A DNA stretch of 64,000 bases from TMP-86 sp031394735 (GTDB taxonomy: Bacteria > Pseudomonadota > Gammaproteobacteria > Steroidobacterales > Steroidobacteraceae). Every line of letters starts with the position of its first letter. Position 1 is the first letter of the stretch. The stretch spans positions 1 to 64,000 of the forward strand of contig JANMXI010000045.1 of NCBI GenBank assembly GCA_031394735.1. The letters run 5' to 3'. The notes beneath the pieces are model-generated. The model was not told the DNA's origin and did not search any database. It saw nothing but the letters and a program-made list of their open reading frames with translations. The position numbers and the translations under genes are program-made. Positions 27,363 to 35,231 of this stretch are shown here, one piece after another.

Positions 27363-28403
27363 ATGAACCACGCCAATCCGATGAACACCGACGGCTTCGA
27401 GTTTGTCGAGTACGCTGCCCCTCAACCGGACCTGCTGCGCGAGTTGTTCGAGCGCATGGGGCTCCCCGTGGTCGCGCGCCACCGGCGCAAGAACGTCACC
27501 CTGCACAATCAGGGTGACATCAACTTCATCATCAACGCCGAAAGCGACAGCTTCGCGCAGAAGTTTGCGCGCGAGCATGGTCCCTGTGCCTGCGCGATGG
27601 CGTTTCGGGTTGCCGATGCCGCCGCCGCCTATGCGCGCGCGCTGGAATTGGGCGCGCTGCCGGGGCCGACCACCGCGGGCCCGATGGAATTGAACATCCC
27701 GTCCATTCAAGGCATCGGCGGCAGCCTCATCTATCTGGTCGACCGGTACGGCGATCGTTCGATTTATGACGTCGACTTCGTGCCGGTCAAGCCCGGTGCG
27801 GGCGCGAGATCGACGGGCCTGACCAGCATCGATCACCTGACGCACAATGTCCGCCGCGGCAACATGAACCTCTGGGCGGAGTACTACCAGCGGCTGTTCA
27901 ACTTCCGCGAGATTCGATACTTCGAAATCGAAGGCAAGCAGACGGGCCTGTTCTCGCGCGCATTGACCTCCCCCTGCGGCAAGATCCGCATTCCCATCAA
28001 TGAAAGTCAGGACGTCAATAGCCAGATCGAAGAGTATCTGCGCGAGTACCAGGGAGAAGGCATTCAGCACATCGCATTGGGGACCGAGGACATCTATACC
28101 TCGGTGGACGCGCTGCGCGCCAACGGCGTTGAATTCCAGGACACGCCGCAGACTTATTACGAGAACATTCCGGCACGCATTGAAAAACATGACGAAGCAA
28201 TCGACGAGTTGCAACACCGCGGCATCCTCATCGACGGCAGCCTGGAAAGCGGCATTCTGTTGCAGATCTTCACCAAGAACGTGATCGGCCCGATCTTTTA
28301 CGAAGTCATTCAGCGCAAGGGCAATCAGGGTTTTGGCGAGGGCAACTTCAAAGCGCTGTTCGAATCCATTGAGCTCGACCAGCAACGCCGCGGCGTGATT
28401 TGA
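27363..28403 (+). CDS. hpd: 4-hydroxyphenylpyruvate dioxygenase
   Basis: A 346-residue Fe(II) enzyme converting 4-hydroxyphenylpyruvate to homogentisate. It has two vicinal-oxygen-chelate halves. The iron ligands are His in SIDHLTHNV, His in GIQHIALGTEDI, and Glu in the C-terminal segment IGPIFYEVIQRKG. GAGAA lies just before the ATG. With hmgA and fahA it forms the homogentisate route for tyrosine. Confidence 0.97.
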   Translation: MNHANPMNTDGFEFVEYAAPQPDLLRELFERMGLPVVARHRRKNVTLHNQGDINFIINAESDSFAQKFAREHGPCACAMAFRVADAAAAYARALELGALPGPTTAGPMELNIPSIQGIGGSLIYLVDRYGDRSIYDVDFVPVKPGAGARSTGLTSIDHLTHNVRRGNMNLWAEYYQRLFNFREIRYFEIEGKQTGLFSRALTSPCGKIRIPINESQDVNSQIEEYLREYQGEGIQHIALGTEDIYTSVDALRANGVEFQDTPQTYYENIPARIEKHDEAIDELQHRGILIDGSLESGILLQIFTKNVIGPIFYEVIQRKGNQGFGEGNFKALFESIELDQQRRGVI

Positions 28404-28421
28404 TCCGGCAGCGGGTGCGCT

Positions 28422-28652
28422 ATGATGCGGCGGTGGATATCGACCGCATTCAAAACCTGGCTCTCCCGCCACAGCACCAGCAATTCGACGCGATTGCGGT
28501 CGCTGTTCACTCGATTCAGCGCCCCTGTGTATCCCGGAGAAAACTTGCGCTTCGAGTTTCCGGAGTCCGACACCGGCCTGCGATTCAAGGCGATTGCCGA
28601 GGAACGCGACGTCGTGGTTCTTGACCGATGCCACGCGACGCTGCATCCATGA
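28422..28652 (+). pseudogene. C-terminal remnant of a MaoC-like hot-dog protein
   Basis: A 76-codon frame. From about residue 25 to the end it resembles the last third of MaoC/hydratase-type hot-dog domains: LRSLFTRFSAPVYPGENLRF, then FKAIAEERDVVVLDR. The N-terminal two thirds of the domain, including the usual catalytic Asp/His segment, are missing, and the first ~24 residues look unrelated. Its stop overlaps the downstream phosphatase start (ATGA), as if the original operon junction were kept while the 5' part was lost. It might still be expressed as a small protein. Confidence 0.55.
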
Positions 28653-29401
28653 TCGCGCTCGAGCAAGGCCACAATTTCAGAGACCTCGGCGGCTATGAAA
28701 CCGACGATGGTCGGCGAATTCGGTACGGCCGCGTGTTTCGATCCGGAACATTGGCACTGCTGACGGAGGATGACCAACGACAGCTTGCCGAGCTTGGCAT
28801 CAAACTCATCTGCGACTTTCGTACCACCCAGGAGCGGCGGGCGCGACCGACACGATGGCTGGAGCCGAACTCGGTCGACTTACTGTCGCGGGATCATCAC
28901 GGCAGCGTCGGTGAATTGATCGCTGCCATGAATCATCCGGAAACGTCAGCCAACACCATGCGGGAACGCATGATCCAAACTTACCGTGACCTGCCGTTTG
29001 AGCAGGCCGACACCCTTCGCGAAATGTTCCACCGCATCGCGTCGGGAAGTCTGCCGATGATTTTCCACTGCTCGGTGGGGAAGGATCGCACCGGCATCGC
29101 TGCGGCATTGCTCTTGAGTGCGCTGGGCGTGCCGCGTGACGTTGTCGTTTCCGATTACCTGCTGACCGAGCAATTCTTTGAGAAAAGCTGTCAACTGATC
29201 TTCGCCGAAACCAAGCCGTCGCGCGCTGCGATTCCGGAGCGCGCAATCTGGGAGCCCATGATGCGGACCGATCGGGCCTATATCGAGGCGATGCTCGAGA
29301 CGGTGACGGACCGGCATGGATCCGTCGATGGATATTTGCGCGACATTCTCGGCTGGAATCCGCAACGTCAGGCAGCATTGCGCCTCGAATTGCTCGACTG
29401 A
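28649..29401 (+). CDS. tyrosine/dual-specificity-type protein phosphatase
   Basis: A 250-residue protein of the bacterial Tyr_phosphatase_3 family. The N-terminus has FRDLGGYETDDGRRIRYGRV and FRSGTLALLT. The P-loop HCSVGKDRTG (HCx5R) carries the catalytic Cys and Arg at about residues 137-144. The general acid region is less clear. Two starts are possible: 28628, or 28649, which overlaps the preceding stop and which I prefer. Substrate could be a phosphoprotein or a phospholipid. Confidence 0.85.
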   Translation: MIALEQGHNFRDLGGYETDDGRRIRYGRVFRSGTLALLTEDDQRQLAELGIKLICDFRTTQERRARPTRWLEPNSVDLLSRDHHGSVGELIAAMNHPETSANTMRERMIQTYRDLPFEQADTLREMFHRIASGSLPMIFHCSVGKDRTGIAAALLLSALGVPRDVVVSDYLLTEQFFEKSCQLIFAETKPSRAAIPERAIWEPMMRTDRAYIEAMLETVTDRHGSVDGYLRDILGWNPQRQAALRLELLD

Positions 29402-29452
29402 TACTTCTCATAGCTTCGCGGTGGGCAACTCTTCGCGTCGCAATGGCTGACC

Positions 29453-29458
29453 TATACT
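29453..29458 (+). promoter_or_regulatory. possible -10 box upstream of the E1-alpha gene
   Basis: TATACT lies 29 nt before the E1-alpha ATG, within the 86-nt gap after the phosphatase gene. There is no clear -35 at 16-18 nt spacing (TCTTCG). It suggests a new transcription unit but is weak. Confidence 0.27.
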
Positions 29459-29487
29459 GACAACGCCCTTACACGTCGGAGAATCGC

Positions 29488-30456
29488 ATGGACCCCGTCC
29501 CCTCGAGCGAGATCTTGATCGGCATCTATCGCAAGATGAGCAGCATCAAGGCCAATGACACGCGCATCATCGCCACCATGAAGGCCGGGCGATTCACCAT
29601 GCCGTATTACTCCGCGCGTGGACAAGAATGCATTCCCGCCGCAATCAGCATGCACCTGACGTTTGACGACTACCTCGTCACGATCTATCGCGGCATCCAC
29701 GACATGATCGCCAAGGGCGTTCCCACCAAACTGATCTGGGCGGAGCTCGCCGGACGCAGCACGGGAACCTGCAAGGGCAAAGGCGGCCCCATGCATGTGA
29801 CGCATCCCGAAACCGGCTGCATGGTGACCACCGGCGTCGTCGGTTCCGGCATGCCGATATCCTGCGGGTTGGCATTGGCGACGCAGATTCGCGGCGAATC
29901 GCGCGTCACGATCAGCAATTTCGGCGACGGCGCGAGCAACATCGGCGCGTTCCACGAGGCGATGAATCTGGCCTCGGTCTGGAAACTCCCGGTCGTCTTC
30001 GTGTGTCAGAACAACCGCTATGCCGAACACACGTCCTTGGCAAAGGGGACATCGATCGCCTCCATCGCGGAGCGCGCCAAGGCCTACAGCATGCCCGGCT
30101 TCAAGGTGGATGGGAACGATCCCGTTGCCATGTACAACGTCGCCGGGACGGCGATTGCCCGGGCCCGCGCCGGCCAGGGACCGACCCTGATTGAGGCGAT
30201 GACGTTTCGGTTCAACGGTCATCTCATCGGCGATGCCGGCGAGTACATCCCGAAGGCCGAATATCAGGCGGCCGTCGAGGCAGACCCGTATCCCCGATAT
30301 CGCCGCTGGCTCGTGGAGAAAGGCCACGCGAGCGACGCGACCTTGGATGGCATCGATGCACAGGTCAACGAAGAATTGGAAGCGGCCGTCAAATTTGCGT
30401 TCGACAGTCCGCTCACGGAAGCCATCGAAGTCACTCGCGATGTGTACGCAGCATGA
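29488..30456 (+). CDS. 2-oxoacid (pyruvate/acetoin-type) dehydrogenase E1 alpha
   Basis: A 322-residue ThDP enzyme subunit. It has KGKGGPMHV, the ThDP/Mg motif GDGASNIGAFHEAMNLASVW ending about 10 residues later at CQNN, and the substrate-loop region FRFNGHLIGDAGEYIPKAEY. GGAG precedes the ATG by 7 nt. The product resembles AcoA/PdhA of acetoin or pyruvate dehydrogenases. The stop overlaps the E1-beta start (ATGA). No E2 acyltransferase gene is adjacent, so the substrate is unassigned. Confidence 0.88.
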   Translation: MDPVPSSEILIGIYRKMSSIKANDTRIIATMKAGRFTMPYYSARGQECIPAAISMHLTFDDYLVTIYRGIHDMIAKGVPTKLIWAELAGRSTGTCKGKGGPMHVTHPETGCMVTTGVVGSGMPISCGLALATQIRGESRVTISNFGDGASNIGAFHEAMNLASVWKLPVVFVCQNNRYAEHTSLAKGTSIASIAERAKAYSMPGFKVDGNDPVAMYNVAGTAIARARAGQGPTLIEAMTFRFNGHLIGDAGEYIPKAEYQAAVEADPYPRYRRWLVEKGHASDATLDGIDAQVNEELEAAVKFAFDSPLTEAIEVTRDVYAA

Positions 30457-31442
30457 GTACCGAAACCAAGGTCAATACGATCCAAGCACTCAACTGGGCG
30501 CTGGATGACGCCATGGCGAAAGATCCCAATGTGATCCTGTTCGGCGAGGAAGTCGCAGACCCCGAGGGTGGCGGCATCGCCAAAATCACCAAGGGCCTGT
30601 CCACCAAATACGGTGCCAGCCGGGTTCGTTCGACGCCGATCTCCGAGGCCGGTTTTATCGGTGCAGCGGTTGGTGCGGCTATTGTTGGCATGCGCCCGGT
30701 GGCAGAAATCATGCTCATGAACTTCGTCGCCGTGTGCATGGATCAGATCACTAATCATGCGGCCAAGTTGCGCTTCATGTCCGGTGGCCAGACACATGTA
30801 CCGCTGGTCATTCGCACCATGACCGGTTCGGGCTTCGGACAAGGCGGTCAGCATTCGGATTTCCTGGAAGCCTGGTTCTGTCATACGCCGGGAATCAAGG
30901 TTGCGATGCCTTCCAACCCTGCCGATGCCTACGGGTTGATGCTGGGATCCATCGAAGATGATGACCCGGTGATTTTCGTCGAACACATGACCAGCTATTG
31001 GAATCCGGGACCGGCGCCCGAGCGCGGCAAGGCAATCAAACTTGGACAGGCCAAAGTGGTGAGGCCCGGGCGCGATGTGACGGTGATCGGCTACAGCCGC
31101 TCCATGCACGATATTCCCACCGCCGTCGACAAGCTGGCGAAGGAAGGCATCGATTGCGAGGTCATCGATCTTCGCACCGTTGCGCCGCTGGACATGGACA
31201 CCATCCTGACATCCGTCAAGAAAACCGGGCGAGCGGTGATCGTGCACGAAGCGGTGAAATCCTTCGGCGTCGGCGCCGAGATTTCATCGCGGATTCACGA
31301 AGCCTTGTTTCGAGAACTCAAAGCGCCGGTGCAGCGGGTTGCCAGCAAGGATTCGCCGGTTCCGTTTGCCCGGCAGCTTGAAGCGGCGTTTCTCTACAGC
31401 CAGGCCGACATTGAGGGCGCGATCCGCAAGACTCTGGAATAA
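30453..31442 (+). CDS. 2-oxoacid (pyruvate/acetoin-type) dehydrogenase E1 beta
   Basis: A 329-residue transketolase-like beta subunit pairing with the preceding E1-alpha. It has ALDDAMAKDPNVILFGEEVA at the N-terminus, RSTPISEAGFIGAAVGAAIV, the ThDP-side loop GSGFGQGGQHS, and the C-terminal domain beginning GRDVTVIGYSRSMHD. The TAA stop at 31440-31442 is directly followed by the stop of the opposite-strand CitE remnant. Confidence 0.9.
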   Translation: MSTETKVNTIQALNWALDDAMAKDPNVILFGEEVADPEGGGIAKITKGLSTKYGASRVRSTPISEAGFIGAAVGAAIVGMRPVAEIMLMNFVAVCMDQITNHAAKLRFMSGGQTHVPLVIRTMTGSGFGQGGQHSDFLEAWFCHTPGIKVAMPSNPADAYGLMLGSIEDDDPVIFVEHMTSYWNPGPAPERGKAIKLGQAKVVRPGRDVTVIGYSRSMHDIPTAVDKLAKEGIDCEVIDLRTVAPLDMDTILTSVKKTGRAVIVHEAVKSFGVGAEISSRIHEALFRELKAPVQRVASKDSPVPFARQLEAAFLYSQADIEGAIRKTLE

Positions 31443-31541
31443 TCAGCGCAGCGCGTAAGCGTCCGCGCCGCACCCGATGCCTTTGCTCAACTTCTTGTCG
31501 CTGTCACCCGGAACGAATAACCAGGATCGCAGAGTGCTCAT
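31443..31541 (-). pseudogene. N-terminal remnant of a CitE/HpcH-type CoA-ester lyase
   Basis: On the minus strand a 32-codon frame begins at 31541, overlapping the MaoC stop (ATGA). It encodes LRSWLFVPGDSDKKLSKGIG and then CGADA, the typical first strand and helix of citrate-lyase-beta/malyl-CoA-lyase proteins (usually ~280-300 residues). It then runs into AYALR and a stop, exactly where the E1-beta gene ends. The other ~90% of the gene is absent. MaoC-CitE gene pairs are common, so an intact pair was probably cut by a deletion or rearrangement at 31443. Confidence 0.75.
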
Positions 31542-31993
31542 GCCGCAGGTTTCCGTCGCTGCAAGCCGCTGCGCTTGCACGAGGCCACCAGCTCATCGCG
31601 CTGATTGTAGGCACGATGCAGAAAGGTGACGATTCCCTGATCGGGCCGGGATTTGGAGTCACGCAATTCGATGACCTCGGTTTCGACACGCAAGGTGTCG
31701 CCGTGAAAGACCGGCTTTGGAAAGCGCACTTCATCCCACCCGAGATTTGCAACCGCAGTCCCGAGTGTCGTGTCCCCGACGGAAATCCCCACCATCAACC
31801 CCAGCGTAAACACGGAATTGACCAGCCGCTGACCGTACTCGGTGCCGCGCATGTACTCCTCGTCGAGGTGCAGTTGCGCCGGATTATGTGTCATGGCCGT
31901 AAATAAAATATTGTCGGTTTCAGTCACCGTCCGCCGTATCGCGTGGCGAAAAACCTGCCCGATTCGAAGTTCATCAAACCAAAGTCCGGCCAT
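31538..31993 (-). CDS. MaoC-family dehydratase
   Basis: A 151-residue single hot-dog hydratase/dehydratase. It has RRTVTETDNILFTAMTHNPA with the conserved Asp/His-like catalytic region, then LHLDEEYMRGTEYGQRLVNS and the C-terminal strand RVETEVIELRDSKSRPDQGI. Similar proteins act on mesaconyl-CoA or enoyl-CoA substrates. The ATG at 31993 matches family N-termini; the frame is open 23 codons upstream. Its downstream partner (CitE) is truncated, so any paired pathway is probably broken here. Confidence 0.88.
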   Translation of the reverse strand: MAGLWFDELRIGQVFRHAIRRTVTETDNILFTAMTHNPAQLHLDEEYMRGTEYGQRLVNSVFTLGLMVGISVGDTTLGTAVANLGWDEVRFPKPVFHGDTLRVETEVIELRDSKSRPDQGIVTFLHRAYNQRDELVASCKRSGLQRRKPAA

Positions 31994-32185
31994 TGTCTCA
32001 CTCCAAGTATCGATTTTCCAACCGCCGCACACCGGCGGGCTGTCGATGATAGTCCAGTGCACCCCACGGATGAAGGAGCGTGTTGCCCCGACCTTCGTCC
32101 CGGAATGGCTCTAAAGGCGCATTCTCCCCCGCCCTCATTTACAATGATCGCTGGACACACGGATGGCAAATACGGGAATTCCTCG
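31994..32185. other. divergent intergenic region
   Basis: 192 bp between the MaoC gene (minus) and the lipoyl-protein gene (plus). TACAAT at 32140-32145 could be a -10 box for the lipoyl gene, but no -35 is seen at the right spacing. I see no gene in it. Confidence 0.35.
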
Positions 32186-32416
32186 ATGCTCACTCAGATT
32201 CTGCTGCCGAAATTGGGCTTTTCGATGGAGGAAGGCACGGTGACCGAATGGCTGATCGCCGATGGCGGTTCAGTGGTTCAAGGTCAGCCGTTGTACATGC
32301 TGGAAAGCGAAAAATCGGTTGAGGAAATTCCGGCCCCGGCATCCGGCGTCTTGAAGATCATCGTTCCGCCGGGCGAACGACTGATCGTCGGGACCGTATT
32401 GGGCGAGATCCACTGA
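32186..32416 (+). CDS. free-standing lipoyl/biotinyl-domain carrier protein
   Basis: A 76-residue protein that is one complete biotinyl/lipoyl domain: ILLPKLGFSMEEGTVTEWL, the hairpin ESEKSVEEIPAPASG with the modifiable Lys43, and IIVPPGERLIVGTVLGEI. The opening PKLGFSMEEG is typical of E2 lipoyl domains of pyruvate/acetoin complexes, so lipoylation is more likely than biotinylation. There is no peripheral-binding or acyltransferase domain. It lies 743 bp beyond the E1-alpha/beta genes and 2 bp before cysD, so it may be transcribed with the cys genes while serving the E1 enzyme. Confidence 0.85.
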   Translation: MLTQILLPKLGFSMEEGTVTEWLIADGGSVVQGQPLYMLESEKSVEEIPAPASGVLKIIVPPGERLIVGTVLGEIH

Positions 32417-32418
32417 GA

Positions 32419-33330
32419 ATGACCGACGCCCCCGTCCCGCTCACGCACCTGCAAAGACTGGAAGCTGAAAGCATCCATATTTTTCGCGAAGTTGTCGCCG
32501 ATGCCGAGAATCCGGTCATGCTGTATTCCGTCGGCAAGGATTCGGCTGTCATGCTCGAGCTTGCGCGGCGTGCGTTCCATCCATCGCCACCGCCGTTTTC
32601 GCTCCTGCACGTCGACACGACCTGGAAGTTCAAGGCCATGTACGAGCTGCGCGACCGCATGGCGCGCGAGAGCGGCATGAAGCTGCACGTGTATCGCAAT
32701 CCGGACGCCATGCAACGCGGCATCAACCCGTTCGATCACGGCAGTCTGCACACCGATCTGTGGAAGACGGAGGGATTGAAGCAGGCGCTGGACCTTTATA
32801 AATTCGATGTGGCCTTCGGCGGCGCACGTCGAGATGAGGAAAAGAGCCGCGCCAAGGAGCGCATATTTTCCTTTCGCTCCGCCAACCACCGTTGGGAACC
32901 GAAGGCGCAGCGGCCTGAAGTCTGGAATCTCTACAACGCCAAGAAAGCCAAGGGCGAAAGCATCCGGGTGTTCCCGCTGTCCAATTGGACTGAGCTGGAC
33001 ATCTGGCAGTACATCCATCTGAACAACATTCCCATCGTGCCGCTGTATTTCGCGGCTCCGCGGCCCACCGTCTATCGAGACGGCCTTCTGCTGATGGTCG
33101 ATGACGATCGATTTCGACTCGAACCCGGTGAGGTTCCCGTGCAGCGCTCTGTCCGCTTTCGGACTCTGGGTTGCTATCCGCTCACCGGTGCGGTGGAAAG
33201 CACCGCGCGCACACTACTGGAGGTAATTCAGGAAATCCTCTTGACCACCACTTCCGAACGTCAGGGCCGCGCCATCGATCACGATCAGGCAGCGTCGATG
33301 GAGAAAAAGAAACAGGAAGGGTATTTCTGA
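32419..33330 (+). CDS. cysD: sulfate adenylyltransferase small subunit CysD
   Basis: A 303-residue ATP-sulfurylase subunit of the PP-loop family. It has THLQRLEAESIHIFREV, the PP-loop motif MLYSVGKDSAVML, AFGGARRDEEKSRAKER and the C-terminal RFRTLGCYPLTGAVES. With CysN it makes adenosine 5'-phosphosulfate. Its TGA stop shares one base with the cysNC start (TGATG). Confidence 0.97.
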   Translation: MTDAPVPLTHLQRLEAESIHIFREVVADAENPVMLYSVGKDSAVMLELARRAFHPSPPPFSLLHVDTTWKFKAMYELRDRMARESGMKLHVYRNPDAMQRGINPFDHGSLHTDLWKTEGLKQALDLYKFDVAFGGARRDEEKSRAKERIFSFRSANHRWEPKAQRPEVWNLYNAKKAKGESIRVFPLSNWTELDIWQYIHLNNIPIVPLYFAAPRPTVYRDGLLLMVDDDRFRLEPGEVPVQRSVRFRTLGCYPLTGAVESTARTLLEVIQEILLTTTSERQGRAIDHDQAASMEKKKQEGYF

Positions 33331-35231
33331 TGTCCGCGCGTGAGTACCGCCCTGATGCCCTGATCGCCTCGGACATCCAAGCCTATCTGCTGCAGCATCA
33401 GCACAAATCGTTGCTGCGCTTCATCACCTGCGGCTCCGTTGACGACGGCAAATCGACATTGATCGGTCGGCTGCTGTACGACTCGAAAATGATTTTCGAA
33501 GATCAACTCGCTGCGCTCGAGGCGGACAGCAAACGCGTCGGAACGCAGGGCCAGGAGATCGATTTTGCGCTGCTGGTGGACGGACTCGCGGCCGAACGCG
33601 AACAAGGTATCACCATCGATGTCGCCTATCGCTTCTTCGCCACAGACAAGCGCAAGTTCATCGTGGCTGATACACCCGGGCATGAGCAGTACACGCGCAA
33701 CATGGTCACCGGCGCTTCCACTGCAGATCTGGCGGTGATCCTCATCGACGCACGTAAAGGTGTCCTGACGCAGACCCGCCGTCACAGCTATCTGGTGCAT
33801 CTGCTCGGCATTCGCAATGTCGTCCTGGCCATCAACAAGATGGATCTGGTCGACTACCGGCAGGAAATGTTCGACGCCATCGTCAAGGACTACCATGCGT
33901 TTGCCACCACGGTCGGTATCCGCAACTTCGTGCCGATGCCGATATCAGGTTTCAAAGGGGACAACATCACTGCTTTGTCGCCTCGAATGCCGTGGTACAC
34001 GGGCATGGCGTTGATCGAGCATCTGGAGACCGTCCAAGTTGACGCCACGGCAGATCAGGCCAAGCCGTTTCGGATGCCGGTGCAATGGGTGAACCGGCCG
34101 AATCTGGGTTTTCGTGGCTTCAGTGGTCTGATCAGCGCCGGCACGCTGAAGCCCGGCGACACAGTTCGCGTACAGCCCAGCGGTAAAACCTCTGCCATCG
34201 CGAAGATCGTCACATCAAGCGGCGACATCGAATCCGCCGTCGCCGGCCAGTCCGTCACCCTGTGTCTGACCGATGAAATCGACTGTTCCCGCGGTGACGT
34301 GCTGGTGGCCTCCGCAGCACCGGCACAGATTGCGGATCAATTCGAATCCACCCTCGTGTGGATGGCCGACGAACCCATGGTGCCCGGCCGCGCCTATTGG
34401 CTCAAGCTTGGGACGCAGCTCGTCACCGTGCGTGTACAAGCGCCGAAGTATCAAATCAACGTCAATACATTGGAACATCTGGCAGCCAAGACGCTGGAGT
34501 TGAATGCCATCGGCGTCGCTGAAATCGCGACGGACAAGCCCATCGTGTTCGAGCCGTACACTCAGGATCACACACTGGGTGGATTCATTCTGGTCGACAA
34601 GATCGGCAACGCCACCGTCGCCGCCGGCATGCTGCACTTCTCGCTGCGACGATCGCAAAACGTCCATTGGCAGGCCCTCGACATCACCCGCGAAGCGCAT
34701 GCCCGGCTCAAGAATCAGAAACCCGCGGTACTGTGGTTCACCGGCTTGTCCGGCTCAGGCAAATCGACCATCGCCAATCTCGTGGAAAAGAAGCTGCACC
34801 GCATGAATCGTCACACCTTCCTGCTGGATGGCGACAATGTGCGGCACGGTCTCAACAAGGATCTGGGCTTTACCGAAGGCGATCGTATCGAGAACATCCG
34901 GCGAGTCGGCGAATTGGCGAAGCTGATGGCCGACGCCGGACTCATCGTCATCACCGCTTTCATCTCGCCCTTCCGTGCCGAACGCGAGATGGTGCGCAAG
35001 ATGCTCCCTGATGGGGAGTTCTTCGAAATCCATGTCGACACCCCCCTTGAGGTGGCCGAGGCGCGCGACGTCAAGGGCTTGTACGCCAAAGCGCGCGCCG
35101 GGCAACTGAAGAATTTCACCGGCATCGACAGCCCGTACGAGCCACCGGTTACACCCGAAATCCACATCGACACCACGCGGATGACTTCGGAGAAGGCTGC
35201 CGATCTGATCGTCGAGGAATTGTTGAAGTGA
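33330..35231 (+). CDS. cysNC: bifunctional sulfate adenylyltransferase large subunit / APS kinase CysNC
   Basis: A 633-residue fusion. The N-terminal GTPase part has GSVDDGKSTLIGRLLYDSK (G1), DTPGHEQYTRNM (G3) and NKMD (G4), followed by EF-Tu-like beta-barrel domains. From about residue 440 it is an APS kinase with P-loop FTGLSGSGKSTIAN, DGDNVRHGLNKDLGF and FISPFRAERE. It couples GTP hydrolysis to APS formation and phosphorylates APS to PAPS. The start at 33330 follows from the cysD junction and the family N-terminus. Confidence 0.97.
   Translation: MSAREYRPDALIASDIQAYLLQHQHKSLLRFITCGSVDDGKSTLIGRLLYDSKMIFEDQLAALEADSKRVGTQGQEIDFALLVDGLAAEREQGITIDVAYRFFATDKRKFIVADTPGHEQYTRNMVTGASTADLAVILIDARKGVLTQTRRHSYLVHLLGIRNVVLAINKMDLVDYRQEMFDAIVKDYHAFATTVGIRNFVPMPISGFKGDNITALSPRMPWYTGMALIEHLETVQVDATADQAKPFRMPVQWVNRPNLGFRGFSGLISAGTLKPGDTVRVQPSGKTSAIAKIVTSSGDIESAVAGQSVTLCLTDEIDCSRGDVLVASAAPAQIADQFESTLVWMADEPMVPGRAYWLKLGTQLVTVRVQAPKYQINVNTLEHLAAKTLELNAIGVAEIATDKPIVFEPYTQDHTLGGFILVDKIGNATVAAGMLHFSLRRSQNVHWQALDITREAHARLKNQKPAVLWFTGLSGSGKSTIANLVEKKLHRMNRHTFLLDGDNVRHGLNKDLGFTEGDRIENIRRVGELAKLMADAGLIVITAFISPFRAEREMVRKMLPDGEFFEIHVDTPLEVAEARDVKGLYAKARAGQLKNFTGIDSPYEPPVTPEIHIDTTRMTSEKAADLIVEELLK

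Noticed and set aside
26814..28646. 610-codon open frame on the minus strand opposite fahA and hpd
   Set aside because: It lies antisense to two well-conserved genes; high GC at third positions keeps this frame free of stops, and its translation is Arg/Ala-rich with no recognisable domain.
33171..33329. Upstream extension of cysNC
   Set aside because: It lies inside cysD in another frame; the family N-terminus and the TGATG junction place the start at 33330.
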